A stretch of 64,000 nucleotides of DNA from an uncultured Bacilli bacterium (GTDB taxonomy: Bacteria; Bacillota_I; Bacilli_A; RF39; UBA660), in NCBI GenBank assembly GCA_934101645.1, contig CAKORX010000006.1, positions 30,894-94,893 on the forward strand, read 5' to 3'. Every line of letters begins with the position of its first letter. The stretch's first letter is position 1. A program made the position numbers and the translations under genes. Under the pieces are notes generated by a model. It was not told the DNA's origin, searched no databases, and saw only the letters and a list, made by a program, of their open reading frames with translations. Shown piece by piece: positions 7,999 to 16,138 of this stretch.

Positions 7999-8239
7999 TG
8001 CAATGTGGTGTCCAGGATGTTTAATATCCAAAAGTATTTGGAATGAAATAAAAGAAATGTATCCAAATGTTGAGTATATTAGTTATGATTATGATTTAGA
8101 TGAAGATGAGGTTTCCAAGTACAATATTGGAGATATAGTTCCTGTTGTTATAATTGAAAAAAATGATGTTGAAATAAAAAGAATAATTGGAGAGAAAAAT
8201 AAAAAAGAAATTTTAAATGAATTAGGAGAAGTATTATGA
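7979..8239 (+). CDS. Small thioredoxin-fold protein, CPGC active site
   Basis: 86 residues. A beta strand leads directly to Trp10-Cys11-Pro-Gly-Cys14, a thioredoxin-like redox site, and V-P-V-V-I supplies the conserved cis-Pro region. There is no signal peptide, so it acts in the cytoplasm. Its start overlaps the end of the desulfurase gene by 20 bases in another frame, and its stop overlaps the next start (ATGA), so the three proteins are tightly coupled. A likely role is to pass reducing equivalents to the membrane protein encoded next or to reduce the desulfurase persulphide (inference). Confidence 0.8.
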   Translation: MKIIIINAMWCPGCLISKSIWNEIKEMYPNVEYISYDYDLDEDEVSKYNIGDIVPVVIIEKNDVEIKRIIGEKNKKEILNELGEVL

Positions 8240-9411
8240 AAAATAAACTAAAATTTTTACTACTATTGCTAGTTTTAATACCATTTAATATTTTTGCCAT
8301 TAGTAAGGATTATAAAGATGTTGTTTATAATATAACTAAAGAAAAAGTAGATAAAGACAAAATTAACTTATACTTTTTCAGAATGGATGGTTGTCCACAT
8401 TGTGCAGAGGAAGAAAAATGGCTTGAAAATATAAAAGATAAATATACGGATTACTTAAACATATACGACTATGAAATTAAAAATAGTAAAACAAATAGAG
8501 AATATTATTATAACGTAAAAAAAGTATTAAATGATGATGTTACAAAAAGCGTTCCATATACAGTTATTGGTGAAACATATTTTGTAGGCTTTTCAGAAAC
8601 TGTTGGTGAACAAATCGAAAATAAAATTAAAGAATTAATTGATGAAAATGTCAAAAGTAGTAATGACGTTAAAATTCCTTTATTAGGAAAAGTTAATATG
8701 AAAAAGGTTTCTATTCCCTTGGTAGCTACGATTTTAGGAGCGGTAGATGGTTTTAATCCATGTGCTATGTGGATACTTTTATTGCTTATAAATATGTGTA
8801 TTTCTATAAAAGATAAAAAGAAAATGAAAGTTGTTGGATTTACATTTGTATTATCATCAGGACTAGTTTATTTCCTTTCAATGCTAGGGATTGGAGTTAT
8901 TTTAGACTTTACGACCGTTATATACATAAGAAATATAATTGCAATTCTAGCTATTATTTTAGGAATATATAATTTATATGTTTATATTAAAACACGTAAA
9001 GACACTGGTTGTCATGTAATGAAAAAAGAAAAAAGAAAAACAGTTATTACTAAAATAAACAAAATTTTATCTAATAAGAGTTTTATATTGATGATACTAG
9101 GAACAGTACTTTTATCTGTTTCTGTTAATTTAGTTGAACTTGCATGTTCACTTGGATTTCCAACAATATTTTTAGAAATTTTATCATTAAATAAGATTCA
9201 TGGTTTTAGCAAAATTATTTATTTATTAATATATATATTCTTTTATATTATTGATGATTTAGTAATTCTTATTTTATCACTTAAAGCATTTGAAACTAAG
9301 GGAATAAGTACAAAGTATAATAAATATGTTAATTTAGTAGGTGGAATACTACTTTTACTTATGGGAATACTACTTATTTTTAAACCAGATTGGGTAATGC
9401 TTAATTTTTAA
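8236..9411 (+). CDS. Exported thioredoxin-like domain fused to a CcdA/DsbD-type membrane electron carrier
   Basis: 391 residues. A signal or anchor helix (about 6-22) is followed by a thioredoxin/glutaredoxin-like domain with Cys53-Pro-His-Cys56, then about six membrane helices. Two conserved membrane cysteines are visible, Cys176 in DGFNPCAMW and Cys304 in VELACSLGFP, equivalent to the cysteine pair that carries electrons across the membrane in DsbD/CcdA. The protein should move reducing power from the cytoplasm (perhaps from the CPGC protein encoded just upstream) to its own external CPHC domain. No cytochrome c genes are nearby, so general thiol reduction outside the cell is more likely than haem assembly. 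Confidence 0.85.
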   Translation: MKNKLKFLLLLLVLIPFNIFAISKDYKDVVYNITKEKVDKDKINLYFFRMDGCPHCAEEEKWLENIKDKYTDYLNIYDYEIKNSKTNREYYYNVKKVLNDDVTKSVPYTVIGETYFVGFSETVGEQIENKIKELIDENVKSSNDVKIPLLGKVNMKKVSIPLVATILGAVDGFNPCAMWILLLLINMCISIKDKKKMKVVGFTFVLSSGLVYFLSMLGIGVILDFTTVIYIRNIIAILAIILGIYNLYVYIKTRKDTGCHVMKKEKRKTVITKINKILSNKSFILMILGTVLLSVSVNLVELACSLGFPTIFLEILSLNKIHGFSKIIYLLIYIFFYIIDDLVILILSLKAFETKGISTKYNKYVNLVGGILLLLMGILLIFKPDWVMLNF

Positions 9412-9433
9412 AGAAGTTCAATACTTCTTTTTA
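9411..9433 (+). terminator. Terminator of the desulfurase-redox operon
   Basis: AAGAAGT and ACTTCTT form a 7-bp stem with a 5-base loop and a short T tract, immediately after the stop codon. Confidence 0.75.
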
Positions 9434-9525
9434 TTTGTAATTTATTTTATAAGATTTTTATACTATAATATATGTAACTGACACATACATTTTTCATGTG
9501 TTGTAAATAATAATAAGGAATCTAT

Positions 9526-10014
9526 ATGAAATATGATAAAGAGTTTTTAAGTATTATTAATCCAATTATTATAAATGATGAATTTTTAAAAAGAAAAAAG
9601 TTTCATCATCATGAAAATGAATCAGTTTATGATCATAGCATGGCTGTATCATACTCAGCTTATAAATATGCAAAGAAACACAAACTTGATTATAAAAGCG
9701 TTGCAATCGGAGGTTTACTTCATGATTTCTATTATAAAGATTGGCAAATAAATAAAGAACATAAAAGTTTTTTCAAGATGCATGGTTTTGTTCATGCTCG
9801 TGAAGCTTTAGAAAACTCAAAAAAATATTTTCCACAGTTAATGAATGCTAAAGTTGAGGATATAATTGTTAAACATATGTTTCCACTTAATATAAAACTT
9901 CCTAAATATAAAGAAAGTTGGATTGTAAGTTTAATGGATAAAAAATGTTCTTTAAAAGTATTAAAACATCCTAAAAGTTATTTAAAGTATTTGGGAATTA
10001 GAAAGAAAGGTTAG
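9526..10014 (+). CDS. HD-domain phosphohydrolase-like protein
   Basis: 162 residues. His37, the His66-Asp67 pair (GGLLHDF) and a later Asp in SLMDKKC fit the H...HD...D metal site of the HD superfamily, which hydrolyses nucleotides or cyclic nucleotides in the cytoplasm. Small HD proteins of this kind occur widely in Bacillota and their substrates are mostly unknown. It precedes two related membrane-protein genes by 2 bases and is probably in one operon with them. Ribosome site AAGGAAT. Confidence 0.8.
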   Translation: MKYDKEFLSIINPIIINDEFLKRKKFHHHENESVYDHSMAVSYSAYKYAKKHKLDYKSVAIGGLLHDFYYKDWQINKEHKSFFKMHGFVHAREALENSKKYFPQLMNAKVEDIIVKHMFPLNIKLPKYKESWIVSLMDKKCSLKVLKHPKSYLKYLGIRKKG

Positions 10015-10016
10015 TT

Positions 10017-10778
10017 ATGAAGATAAAAATATATTTTATACTATTTATGCTTTATTCAATCTTCGGCTGGATTTGTGAAGAAATTGTTACTTATGATCCA
10101 AAGAAAGGTTTTATTAATAGAGGCTTTTTATTAGGACCTTACTGCCCGATATATGGATATTCAGCAATATTTATGACCCTTTTATTAAATAAATTTTCCA
10201 ATGAATTAGTTATTTTTTCTTTAGCTCTTATTATATGTTCAACAGTGGAATACTTATCTAGTTATGTTATGGAAAAACTATTTAATGCTAGATGGTGGGA
10301 TTATTCAAAAAAACCTTTTAATATAAATGGTAGAGTATGTCTTAAAAATGCATTATGTTTTGGAGTTATGGGATTGATTTTAATTAAAATTGTAGACCCA
10401 TATTTAAGAACTATAATACTTAGATTTTCACCATCTAAAATCAATTTAGCATTTTATGTAATGTTAATAACATTTATTTTAGATAATGTGCTTTCTTATA
10501 TGTTGATATTTAAAATTAAAGCTGAAAATACTTTTAAAAAACGTGATAATACAAGAGAAATATCTCAAAAAGGTAAAGAGATATTGAGCAAATCTTTATT
10601 AGGTAATAAATTTGTTATAATTTTCCCAGAAAAAATTAAAGAAGGTAAAGAAAAAATTAAAAAAGAAAGAGAAAAAATTAAAAAGAAACAAGAAAAGTTT
10701 AAAAATGAAATAAAAAAAGAAAAAGAAAAGCTAAAGGATAACATTAAAAATGAAAGAAGTAAAAAACGAAAAAAATAA
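10017..10778 (+). CDS. CmpB-like (PF06541) membrane protein with charged coiled-coil tail
   Basis: 253 residues. Four to five membrane helices carry the family landmarks FGWICEE, the GFINRGFLLGPYCPIYG block, a V-E-Y-L-S pattern and WWDYSKKPFNINGR, seen in the so-called ABC-transporter type IV (CmpB) family. The function of the family is unproven. The last ~55 residues are almost only Lys, Glu and Ile/Phe in short repeats (KEKIKKER, KIKKKQEK, KEKEKLK), a coiled coil likely to lie in the cytoplasm. The end of the gene overlaps the next, related gene by 29 bases. Confidence 0.8.
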   Translation: MKIKIYFILFMLYSIFGWICEEIVTYDPKKGFINRGFLLGPYCPIYGYSAIFMTLLLNKFSNELVIFSLALIICSTVEYLSSYVMEKLFNARWWDYSKKPFNINGRVCLKNALCFGVMGLILIKIVDPYLRTIILRFSPSKINLAFYVMLITFILDNVLSYMLIFKIKAENTFKKRDNTREISQKGKEILSKSLLGNKFVIIFPEKIKEGKEKIKKEREKIKKKQEKFKNEIKKEKEKLKDNIKNERSKKRKK

Positions 10779-11304
10779 ATTGTTTATATATGTAATGTTA
10801 TTTTTTACATTAGCATTTATAGGCTGGTGTTTTGAAGTGTTAAATGAAATAAGAAAAGGACATGGTTTTATTAATAGAGGTGTTTTGCATGGCCCTTGGC
10901 TTCCAATCTATGGTTGTGGTGGACTATTAATTTACTTGCTTTTAAAGAAGTATAAAGATAAACCGGTCATTGTATTTGTATTTTCATTTTTTATTAGCGC
11001 TTTAGTAGAATATTTAACATCTTTTTATCTTGAACTAACAAAAGGCATAGTATGGTGGGATTATTCAAAAAAACCATTTAACTTAAATGGTAGAATATGT
11101 CTTGGATATACACTAATTTTTGCTATATTTGCAACACTTCTTTATTATTTTGTAATTCCTAAAATACTAGAGTTATTAAAGAAAATAAATTACAAGTATC
11201 TTTCTATACTTAGCATATTACTACTTTGTTTATATTTAACTGATAATATTTATTCAATGAAAAAACCAAATGTTGTAAGAGGCGCTCACATAGTAAAAAA
11301 GTAG
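10750..11304 (+). CDS. Second CmpB-like (PF06541) membrane protein, tandem paralogue
   Basis: 184 residues, with the same landmarks as its upstream neighbour: FIGWCFE, HGFINRGVLHGPWLPIYG, VEYLTS and WWDYSKKPFNLNGR. It lacks the long charged tail. The start lies inside the coding region for the coiled-coil tail of the first copy, so the pair arose by tandem duplication with tail gain or loss and is translated in a coupled way. The two may form a heteromeric membrane complex (inference). Confidence 0.8.
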   Translation: MKEVKNEKNKLFIYVMLFFTLAFIGWCFEVLNEIRKGHGFINRGVLHGPWLPIYGCGGLLIYLLLKKYKDKPVIVFVFSFFISALVEYLTSFYLELTKGIVWWDYSKKPFNLNGRICLGYTLIFAIFATLLYYFVIPKILELLKKINYKYLSILSILLLCLYLTDNIYSMKKPNVVRGAHIVKK

Positions 11305-11328
11305 AAAATTTTTGTTTTCTACTTTTTA
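11295..11328. terminator. Bidirectional terminator
   Basis: AAAAAGTAGAAAA and TTTTCTACTTTTT form a long stem with a 6-base loop; it contains the stop codons of both converging genes. Confidence 0.85.
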
Positions 11329-12467
11329 TAATATATATCAATATCAACATAATTATTTATTCCATCAACTTTGCCATTGCTTGCAAGTTGCCACATAACA
11401 TAAGGTCCCTTATAACTTGTTTTTTCCGTGTAATGTGCAAGCCATATATCGTGCTTAACTGGTAACCAAATATACTCTAAATATGATTTTGAACCATAAT
11501 GTACTGTTTCATAACCAGCATCATTTAATATATCTAAATAAGTATTTGAAATTTCTCTTAAGTCAAATAAGTTAATTTGTGCAGCATTAAAATATTTAAA
11601 GTTTTCCCAATCAAATGCAATTGGAAGGTCAATATTATAGTCTTTTATATTATCAAGTACGAAATTTGCTTCTTCTTTAGCATCTTCGATACTTTTTGCA
11701 TAGGAGTAAAAATATATGCCGATTTTAATACCATTTTCAGTGGCACCTTGAATATTTTCTAAATAGTAAGGATCAAGGTTTAATGGTTCATCATAATAGT
11801 ACCTGTATCCAAGTCTAATAATAGCAAATTCTACGCCAGCGTCTTTTACTTTTTGCCAATCAATTTTTCCTTGATATTTTGATACATCAATACCAATTAA
11901 AGTATCATCAGTTTTGTATTTTTGATATACGTCATTAAACTCTAAGTAATTTGTTAAGACACCATTTGTATAACCACCTGTGCTTTTACTTTTTTCTTTT
12001 ATGATTAGTTTAAAATCTTTACTTGCCTTGTTACCACTTTGATCTTTAGCAATATATTTTAAGTCATAAGTTCCTAAAGTATTAACATCATAATCTCCTT
12101 CGATATAACATTTTGGAGTCCTATCAGCATTATCCATACAACTAATTTCATTTGCTATGTCATTTTCATAACCAATATCACGTGTTATTGAATTTGATAC
12201 CCAAATTATTGGAGCAGTTGTATCAACAACATTATATTTAATTTTATAATTTTTATTCTGGCATTTTATAGATTCCTCATGTTTCCCGAGTGATGTTGTA
12301 TCAAGTAATTTACTTTCACATTTAATATTATTAACAATATTTTTAGCATCTACTTTAGAAAAGTATTCAAAAGTATTTTCATTTAAAGTAATATCTTTAT
12401 TACATCCACATAAAAGTAGTAAACTTATTAAAATAATTATCTTTTTCATATACATAAATTTTATCAA
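11319..12467 (-). CDS. Lipoprotein GH25 lysozyme with Ig-like domain
   Basis: 382 residues (or 376 from the internal MKK start at 12449). A signal peptide ends in a lipobox-like LCGC (Cys22). Residues ~80-160 look like a bacterial Ig-like DUF5011 domain (DTTAPII... LGTYDLKYIAKDQSGN). From ~190 on, a glycosyl hydrolase family 25 domain shows GIDVSKYQG (Asp194), DWQKVK and the catalytic FDWEN (Asp286, Glu288). It should cut the glycan strands of peptidoglycan at the cell surface. No clear ribosome site helps choose between the two starts. It is divergent from an XRE regulator. Confidence 0.88.
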   Translation of the reverse strand: MIKFMYMKKIIILISLLLLCGCNKDITLNENTFEYFSKVDAKNIVNNIKCESKLLDTTSLGKHEESIKCQNKNYKIKYNVVDTTAPIIWVSNSITRDIGYENDIANEISCMDNADRTPKCYIEGDYDVNTLGTYDLKYIAKDQSGNKASKDFKLIIKEKSKSTGGYTNGVLTNYLEFNDVYQKYKTDDTLIGIDVSKYQGKIDWQKVKDAGVEFAIIRLGYRYYYDEPLNLDPYYLENIQGATENGIKIGIYFYSYAKSIEDAKEEANFVLDNIKDYNIDLPIAFDWENFKYFNAAQINLFDLREISNTYLDILNDAGYETVHYGSKSYLEYIWLPVKHDIWLAHYTEKTSYKGPYVMWQLASNGKVDGINNYVDIDIYYKK

Positions 12468-12526
12468 TAATTATTTGTTAATACAATGATTTTATGATAA
12501 TATATTTGTGTTTAAGGATTTGTTTT

Positions 12527-13219
12527 ATGGAAGAAAAATTTCAAAAAATAATAAAAGAAATTAGAATTAAAAATAATTTAACTCAAAATGAATTTGCAAA
12601 TATGCTTGGAGTTACTTACCAAGCTGTTTCTAAATGGGAAAACGGTAAAAGTATTCCGGATATTTTAATGTTAAAAGAAATAAGTAGTAGGTTTAATGTT
12701 GATTTAAATTATTTAATTAATGGAAATAATAACATACCATATAAGAATAATAATCAAAAAAATAAACTTTTAATTATTATAATAGCGTTATTAACTATAA
12801 TAGCTTTTATGATAGTATGTTATTTTGCATGCCATAAACATAATTATGAATTTAAGTCATTAAATGGGGAAATAAATGATATAAAAGTTCAAGGCAGTGT
12901 TACTTATGATGAAAATAAATCTTCGATTTTTTTAAATATAGATTATAAAAAAGATGATAAGAAAATTTATAAAAGTGTAGAATGTGTACTATATGAAAAA
13001 TATAAGGATATTTTAAATATAATAAGTACTTATAACTATGATAATTCTTCGGAAGAAACTTTAAAAGATATTTTGAAGAATATCAATTTTGTAGTAAATA
13101 ATTACTCACCAAGTTGTAAAAATTACGAAAACAGTGAATTATATTTAGAAATTAATGCTAAAATTGATGATGAAAAAACACTTACGTATAGAGTTCCAAT
13201 TACTTTTGAAAATTGTTAA
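12527..13219 (+). CDS. XRE-family regulator with membrane anchor and external domain
   Basis: 230 residues from the ATG at 12527, which lies 8 bases after AAGGA; an upstream in-frame start is not supported. The first ~65 residues are a helix-turn-helix of the Cro/CI type (LTQNEFANMLGVTYQAVSKWENGKSIPD). A membrane helix at about 85-105 is followed by ~120 residues with several Cys that would lie outside the cell. The layout suggests a one-component transmembrane regulator sensing an envelope signal, perhaps affecting the divergent lysozyme gene (inference). Confidence 0.82.
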   Translation: MEEKFQKIIKEIRIKNNLTQNEFANMLGVTYQAVSKWENGKSIPDILMLKEISSRFNVDLNYLINGNNNIPYKNNNQKNKLLIIIIALLTIIAFMIVCYFACHKHNYEFKSLNGEINDIKVQGSVTYDENKSSIFLNIDYKKDDKKIYKSVECVLYEKYKDILNIISTYNYDNSSEETLKDILKNINFVVNNYSPSCKNYENSELYLEINAKIDDEKTLTYRVPITFENC

Positions 13220-13242
13220 TTTATGGAAAATATTTACATAAT

Positions 13243-13271
13243 TTGACATTTTTTAGTGATTATGATATAAT
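13243..13271 (+). promoter_or_regulatory. Consensus sigma-A promoter
   Basis: TTGACA and TATAAT, both perfect, with a 17-base spacer, 24 bases upstream of the SleB-like gene. Confidence 0.8.
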
Positions 13272-13295
13272 TATTTTGTTATTCAGGGGGAAAGA

Positions 13296-13946
13296 ATGAA
13301 TAAAATTAATTGTGTCCTCCACAATAAGTGGAGAATGATAGAAAAAGTTTATAATAAAAATAATGTTAATAAAATAGTGAATTTTGGTATAGCACTATGT
13401 ATGTTATTTACTATAATGTTTGTACCAAAAATTCATGGAGTAAAGCAAAATACTGTTAGTGTATCGTCATTTGATTCATTTTCTAGTGAGATTACTAAAA
13501 GTGATAAGTTAGAATATATTTTAAATAAATATAATTTAACTGATTACCAATTTAAAGTGTTATCTGCAATCGTTATAGCAGAATCTCAAAGTAACTCTTA
13601 TGAAGATGCTTATGCAGTTATAAATACAATCTATAACAGAACTCATGCTAAAAACTGGGTTAGATCATGTGCTAATTATTTTGGCCAAAAAAATGGTAAT
13701 AATTTATATTATCAAGCAATAATGCCAAATCAGTTCGTGGTTTATGAACATGGTACTTATCAAAGATATTTAAATAATGAATCATTAGTGGGCTATGATG
13801 CGATAATTGACTTTTTATATGATGAAACTATAATGCATAATTATTTATCATTTAGAGCAAATTCAGTTAAAGTAAATGGTTCGGAAAAATTTAGTAATAA
13901 TGGTAACAACTATTTTAACATTTTAATAGATTCAAATAAAATTTAA
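13296..13946 (+). CDS. Probable exported cell wall hydrolase (SleB/CwlJ Hydrolase_2-like)
   Basis: 216 residues. A hydrophobic segment at about 32-50 acts as a signal or anchor. The C-terminal ~130 residues (AIVIAESQSNSYEDAYAVIN, then TIYNRTHAKNW and a PNQFVVYEHGTYQ block) follow the Hydrolase_2 pattern E-A-x-x-E-x-x-x-G-x-x-A-V-A-x-V-x-x-N-R, where the first Glu is catalytic. The protein probably cleaves peptidoglycan. In Bacillus such enzymes act in spore germination, but vegetative relatives are common. Strong promoter and CAGGGGGA ribosome site; single-gene unit closed by a terminator. Confidence 0.7.
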   Translation: MNKINCVLHNKWRMIEKVYNKNNVNKIVNFGIALCMLFTIMFVPKIHGVKQNTVSVSSFDSFSSEITKSDKLEYILNKYNLTDYQFKVLSAIVIAESQSNSYEDAYAVINTIYNRTHAKNWVRSCANYFGQKNGNNLYYQAIMPNQFVVYEHGTYQRYLNNESLVGYDAIIDFLYDETIMHNYLSFRANSVKVNGSEKFSNNGNNYFNILIDSNKI

Positions 13947-13975
13947 AAGATGCAAGTTTATTTGCATTTTTTTTT
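13944..13975 (+). terminator. Intrinsic terminator
   Basis: TGCAA and TTGCA extended by flanking A/T pairs form a stem followed by nine T. Confidence 0.75.
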
Positions 13976-14008
13976 GAAATTAGATATTATTAATGAGAGG
14001 ATAATAAT

Positions 14009-14407
14009 ATGAAAAAGAAATATAATGTTTTTTGTGAAGTAAAGATAACTAATATAATTTTAATAATAATTGGAACGATTATATGCGTTCTACCATTATT
14101 TACAAAGCTTAAATTTGATACAACAATTTTAATTATACTAATTTTATTAATTTTAATTTTTGTTAAGGATTTACGAAAATATTTGAATATCAAAAAATAT
14201 GGTATAGAAGTAAAAGATGCAGACTATAAAATTGTTACTTTAAATAACAATAGAAAAATGCTTAAAGTACATTTTAATTATAAAAATAAAAATTATGACT
14301 TAATGGGAAAAATAACATTTAATGGAAAAGTACACGAGGGTAAAACTAATATTATTTTCAATAAAAAAGATCCAAATGAATTTTATGCATTTGGACCTAA
14401 TAATTAA
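14009..14407 (+). CDS. Small membrane protein, DUF3592-like layout
   Basis: 132 residues with two membrane helices (about 12-33 and 40-56) and a C-terminal beta-rich soluble domain. The layout is like small DUF3592-type membrane proteins, but the match is only architectural. Ribosome site GAGAGGATAATA. It stands alone between two terminators. Confidence 0.6.
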   Translation: MKKKYNVFCEVKITNIILIIIGTIICVLPLFTKLKFDTTILIILILLILIFVKDLRKYLNIKKYGIEVKDADYKIVTLNNNRKMLKVHFNYKNKNYDLMGKITFNGKVHEGKTNIIFNKKDPNEFYAFGPNN

Positions 14408-14461
14408 ATTCTAAATTGCAAGCATTACATTACTAATGATGTGAAAATTTAGAATTTTTTT
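14406..14461 (+). terminator. Long-stem terminator
   Basis: AAATTCTAAATT and AATTTAGAATTT form a 12-bp perfect stem enclosing a second small hairpin (CATTA...TAATG), followed by a T run. Confidence 0.7.
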
Positions 14462-14527
14462 GTGTTAAGTCATTTCTTAACACATTATTATTATGACGCA
14501 AATAAAAAATATTATACATTTAATTAT

Positions 14528-14556
14528 TTGCCTTTTGTATTTATTTATTTTATAAT
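14528..14556 (+). promoter_or_regulatory. Sigma-A promoter of the methyltransferase-RluA pair
   Basis: TTGCCT and perfect TATAAT with a 17-base spacer; the start codon is 18 bases on, after GGTGAT. Confidence 0.6.
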
Positions 14557-14573
14557 TTATATGGTGATATTTA

Positions 14574-15422
14574 ATGAAAATAGCTTCATGGGAAGATTAT
14601 AAAATAATTAAAGCGAGTAATGGTTTAAAATTAGAAAAATGGAAAAATATTAAATTACTTAGACCAGATCCAATAATAATTTGGAATGATGAAAAGATTT
14701 CAAAAGATGAGTGCGATGCTTTTTATCATCGTTCAAATACAGGCGGTGGTTATTGGGAAAATATCAATTCTGTTCCTAGCCAATGGAAAGTTAGTTATAA
14801 AAATTTAACTTTTAATATTAAACAAATGGGTTTTAAACATACAGGATTATTTCCAGAGCAGGCGGTTAACTGGGATAGAATGATTGAAATAATAAAAAGA
14901 AGTAATAAAGAAGTTAAAATTTTAAATTTATTTGCTTATACTGGAGGCGCCACTGTAGCATGTCTTTCTGCGGGAGCAAGTGTTGTTCATGTGGACTCTT
15001 CGAAAGGAATGAATGATTGGGCAAAAGAAAATGTTAAATCATCAGGGCTAGAAAAAGCAAATGTACGTTTTTTAGTGGACGACGTAGTTAAATTCGTTGA
15101 ACGTGAAATAAGACGTGGAAATAAATATGATGCAATAATAATGGACCCTCCAAGTTATGGAAGAGGTAGTAATAAAGAAGTTTGGTCAATTGAAAAAGAC
15201 TTAGATAATTTACTTAAACTTTGTAAAGAAATTTTAAATGATGATTTTTTATTTATGTGTGTTAACACGTATACAGCGAACTTATCTATTATGACTTTAG
15301 AAGATTTATTAAAAATAAATTTTAAAAACAGTAAAATTAATGTTGATGAAATTGGTTTACCAATAGAAAATACAAATTTATATTTACCTTGTGGTATAAC
15401 CGGCTGGATTACTAATGACTAG
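14574..15422 (+). CDS. Class I SAM-dependent methyltransferase (COG1092/RlmI-like)
   Basis: 282 residues. Residues ~118-145 contain the SAM-binding motif (LNLFAYTGGATVACLSAGA) followed by the acidic HVDSS strand, and DPPSYGRG is the motif IV of RNA/DNA base methyltransferases. The N-terminal PUA domain of true RlmI is missing, so this belongs to the shorter relatives whose RNA target is not fixed. It overlaps the next gene (a pseudouridine synthase) by 8 bases, so both probably modify rRNA or tRNA from one transcript. Confidence 0.85.
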   Translation: MKIASWEDYKIIKASNGLKLEKWKNIKLLRPDPIIIWNDEKISKDECDAFYHRSNTGGGYWENINSVPSQWKVSYKNLTFNIKQMGFKHTGLFPEQAVNWDRMIEIIKRSNKEVKILNLFAYTGGATVACLSAGASVVHVDSSKGMNDWAKENVKSSGLEKANVRFLVDDVVKFVEREIRRGNKYDAIIMDPPSYGRGSNKEVWSIEKDLDNLLKLCKEILNDDFLFMCVNTYTANLSIMTLEDLLKINFKNSKINVDEIGLPIENTNLYLPCGITGWITND

Positions 15423-16074
15423 ACTAAATATATTATATGAAGATAATCATATAATCGTGGTATATAAATATCCTGGTATGCTTTCACAAAGTGACAACAC
15501 AAAAGATTTAGATATGTTATCTTTAATAAAAATTTATTTAAAAGAACGTTATCATAAATCAGGGCAAGCATATGTTGGCTTAGTTCATAGACTTGATAGA
15601 CCTGTAGGCGGAGTAATGGTTTATGCAAAAACTTCTAAAGCTGCATCAAGGTTATCAGATCAAATTCGTAATAAGCAAATGATAAAAAAATATTATGCTT
15701 TAGTTCATGGCTTTATGGAAGAAGAAAATGGAGTTTTAAAAAATAGAATTGAAAAAATCGATAATAAAAAAGTTTTATTAGACACACCAAATGGAAAAGA
15801 AGCCTTATTAAAATATAATACTGTTAAAAAAATAAATAATTTTTCTTTAGTAGATATTACGTTATTAACTGGTAGATACCATCAAATAAGATTGCAATTT
15901 TCTTCGAGAAATCATCCTCTTTATGGCGATTATTTATATGGTGCTAAGAATGAAAAAGAATTAGCATTAATTGCATATAGTTTGTCTTTTAAGCATCCAA
16001 CAACGCAAGAACAATTACGTTTTGAAATTGATATTAAAAATACAAATTTTAATAAAATTTTGATAAATTGTTAA
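15415..16074 (+). CDS. RluA-family pseudouridine synthase
   Basis: 219 residues, a short RluA-type enzyme without an S4 domain. The catalytic Asp lies in LVHRLDRPVGGVMVYAKT, and the C-terminal LLTGRYHQIRLQF and HPLYGDYLYG blocks are diagnostic. It converts a uridine of rRNA or tRNA to pseudouridine; the position cannot be told from sequence. The start overlaps the methyltransferase stop. Confidence 0.92.
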   Translation: MTRLNILYEDNHIIVVYKYPGMLSQSDNTKDLDMLSLIKIYLKERYHKSGQAYVGLVHRLDRPVGGVMVYAKTSKAASRLSDQIRNKQMIKKYYALVHGFMEEENGVLKNRIEKIDNKKVLLDTPNGKEALLKYNTVKKINNFSLVDITLLTGRYHQIRLQFSSRNHPLYGDYLYGAKNEKELALIAYSLSFKHPTTQEQLRFEIDIKNTNFNKILINC

Positions 16075-16138
16075 TTTTTGTTTACTTATGGTTAATAACC
16101 CTTTAAAATAAAAAAATTTGAGGTAGAATTAGAATTGT

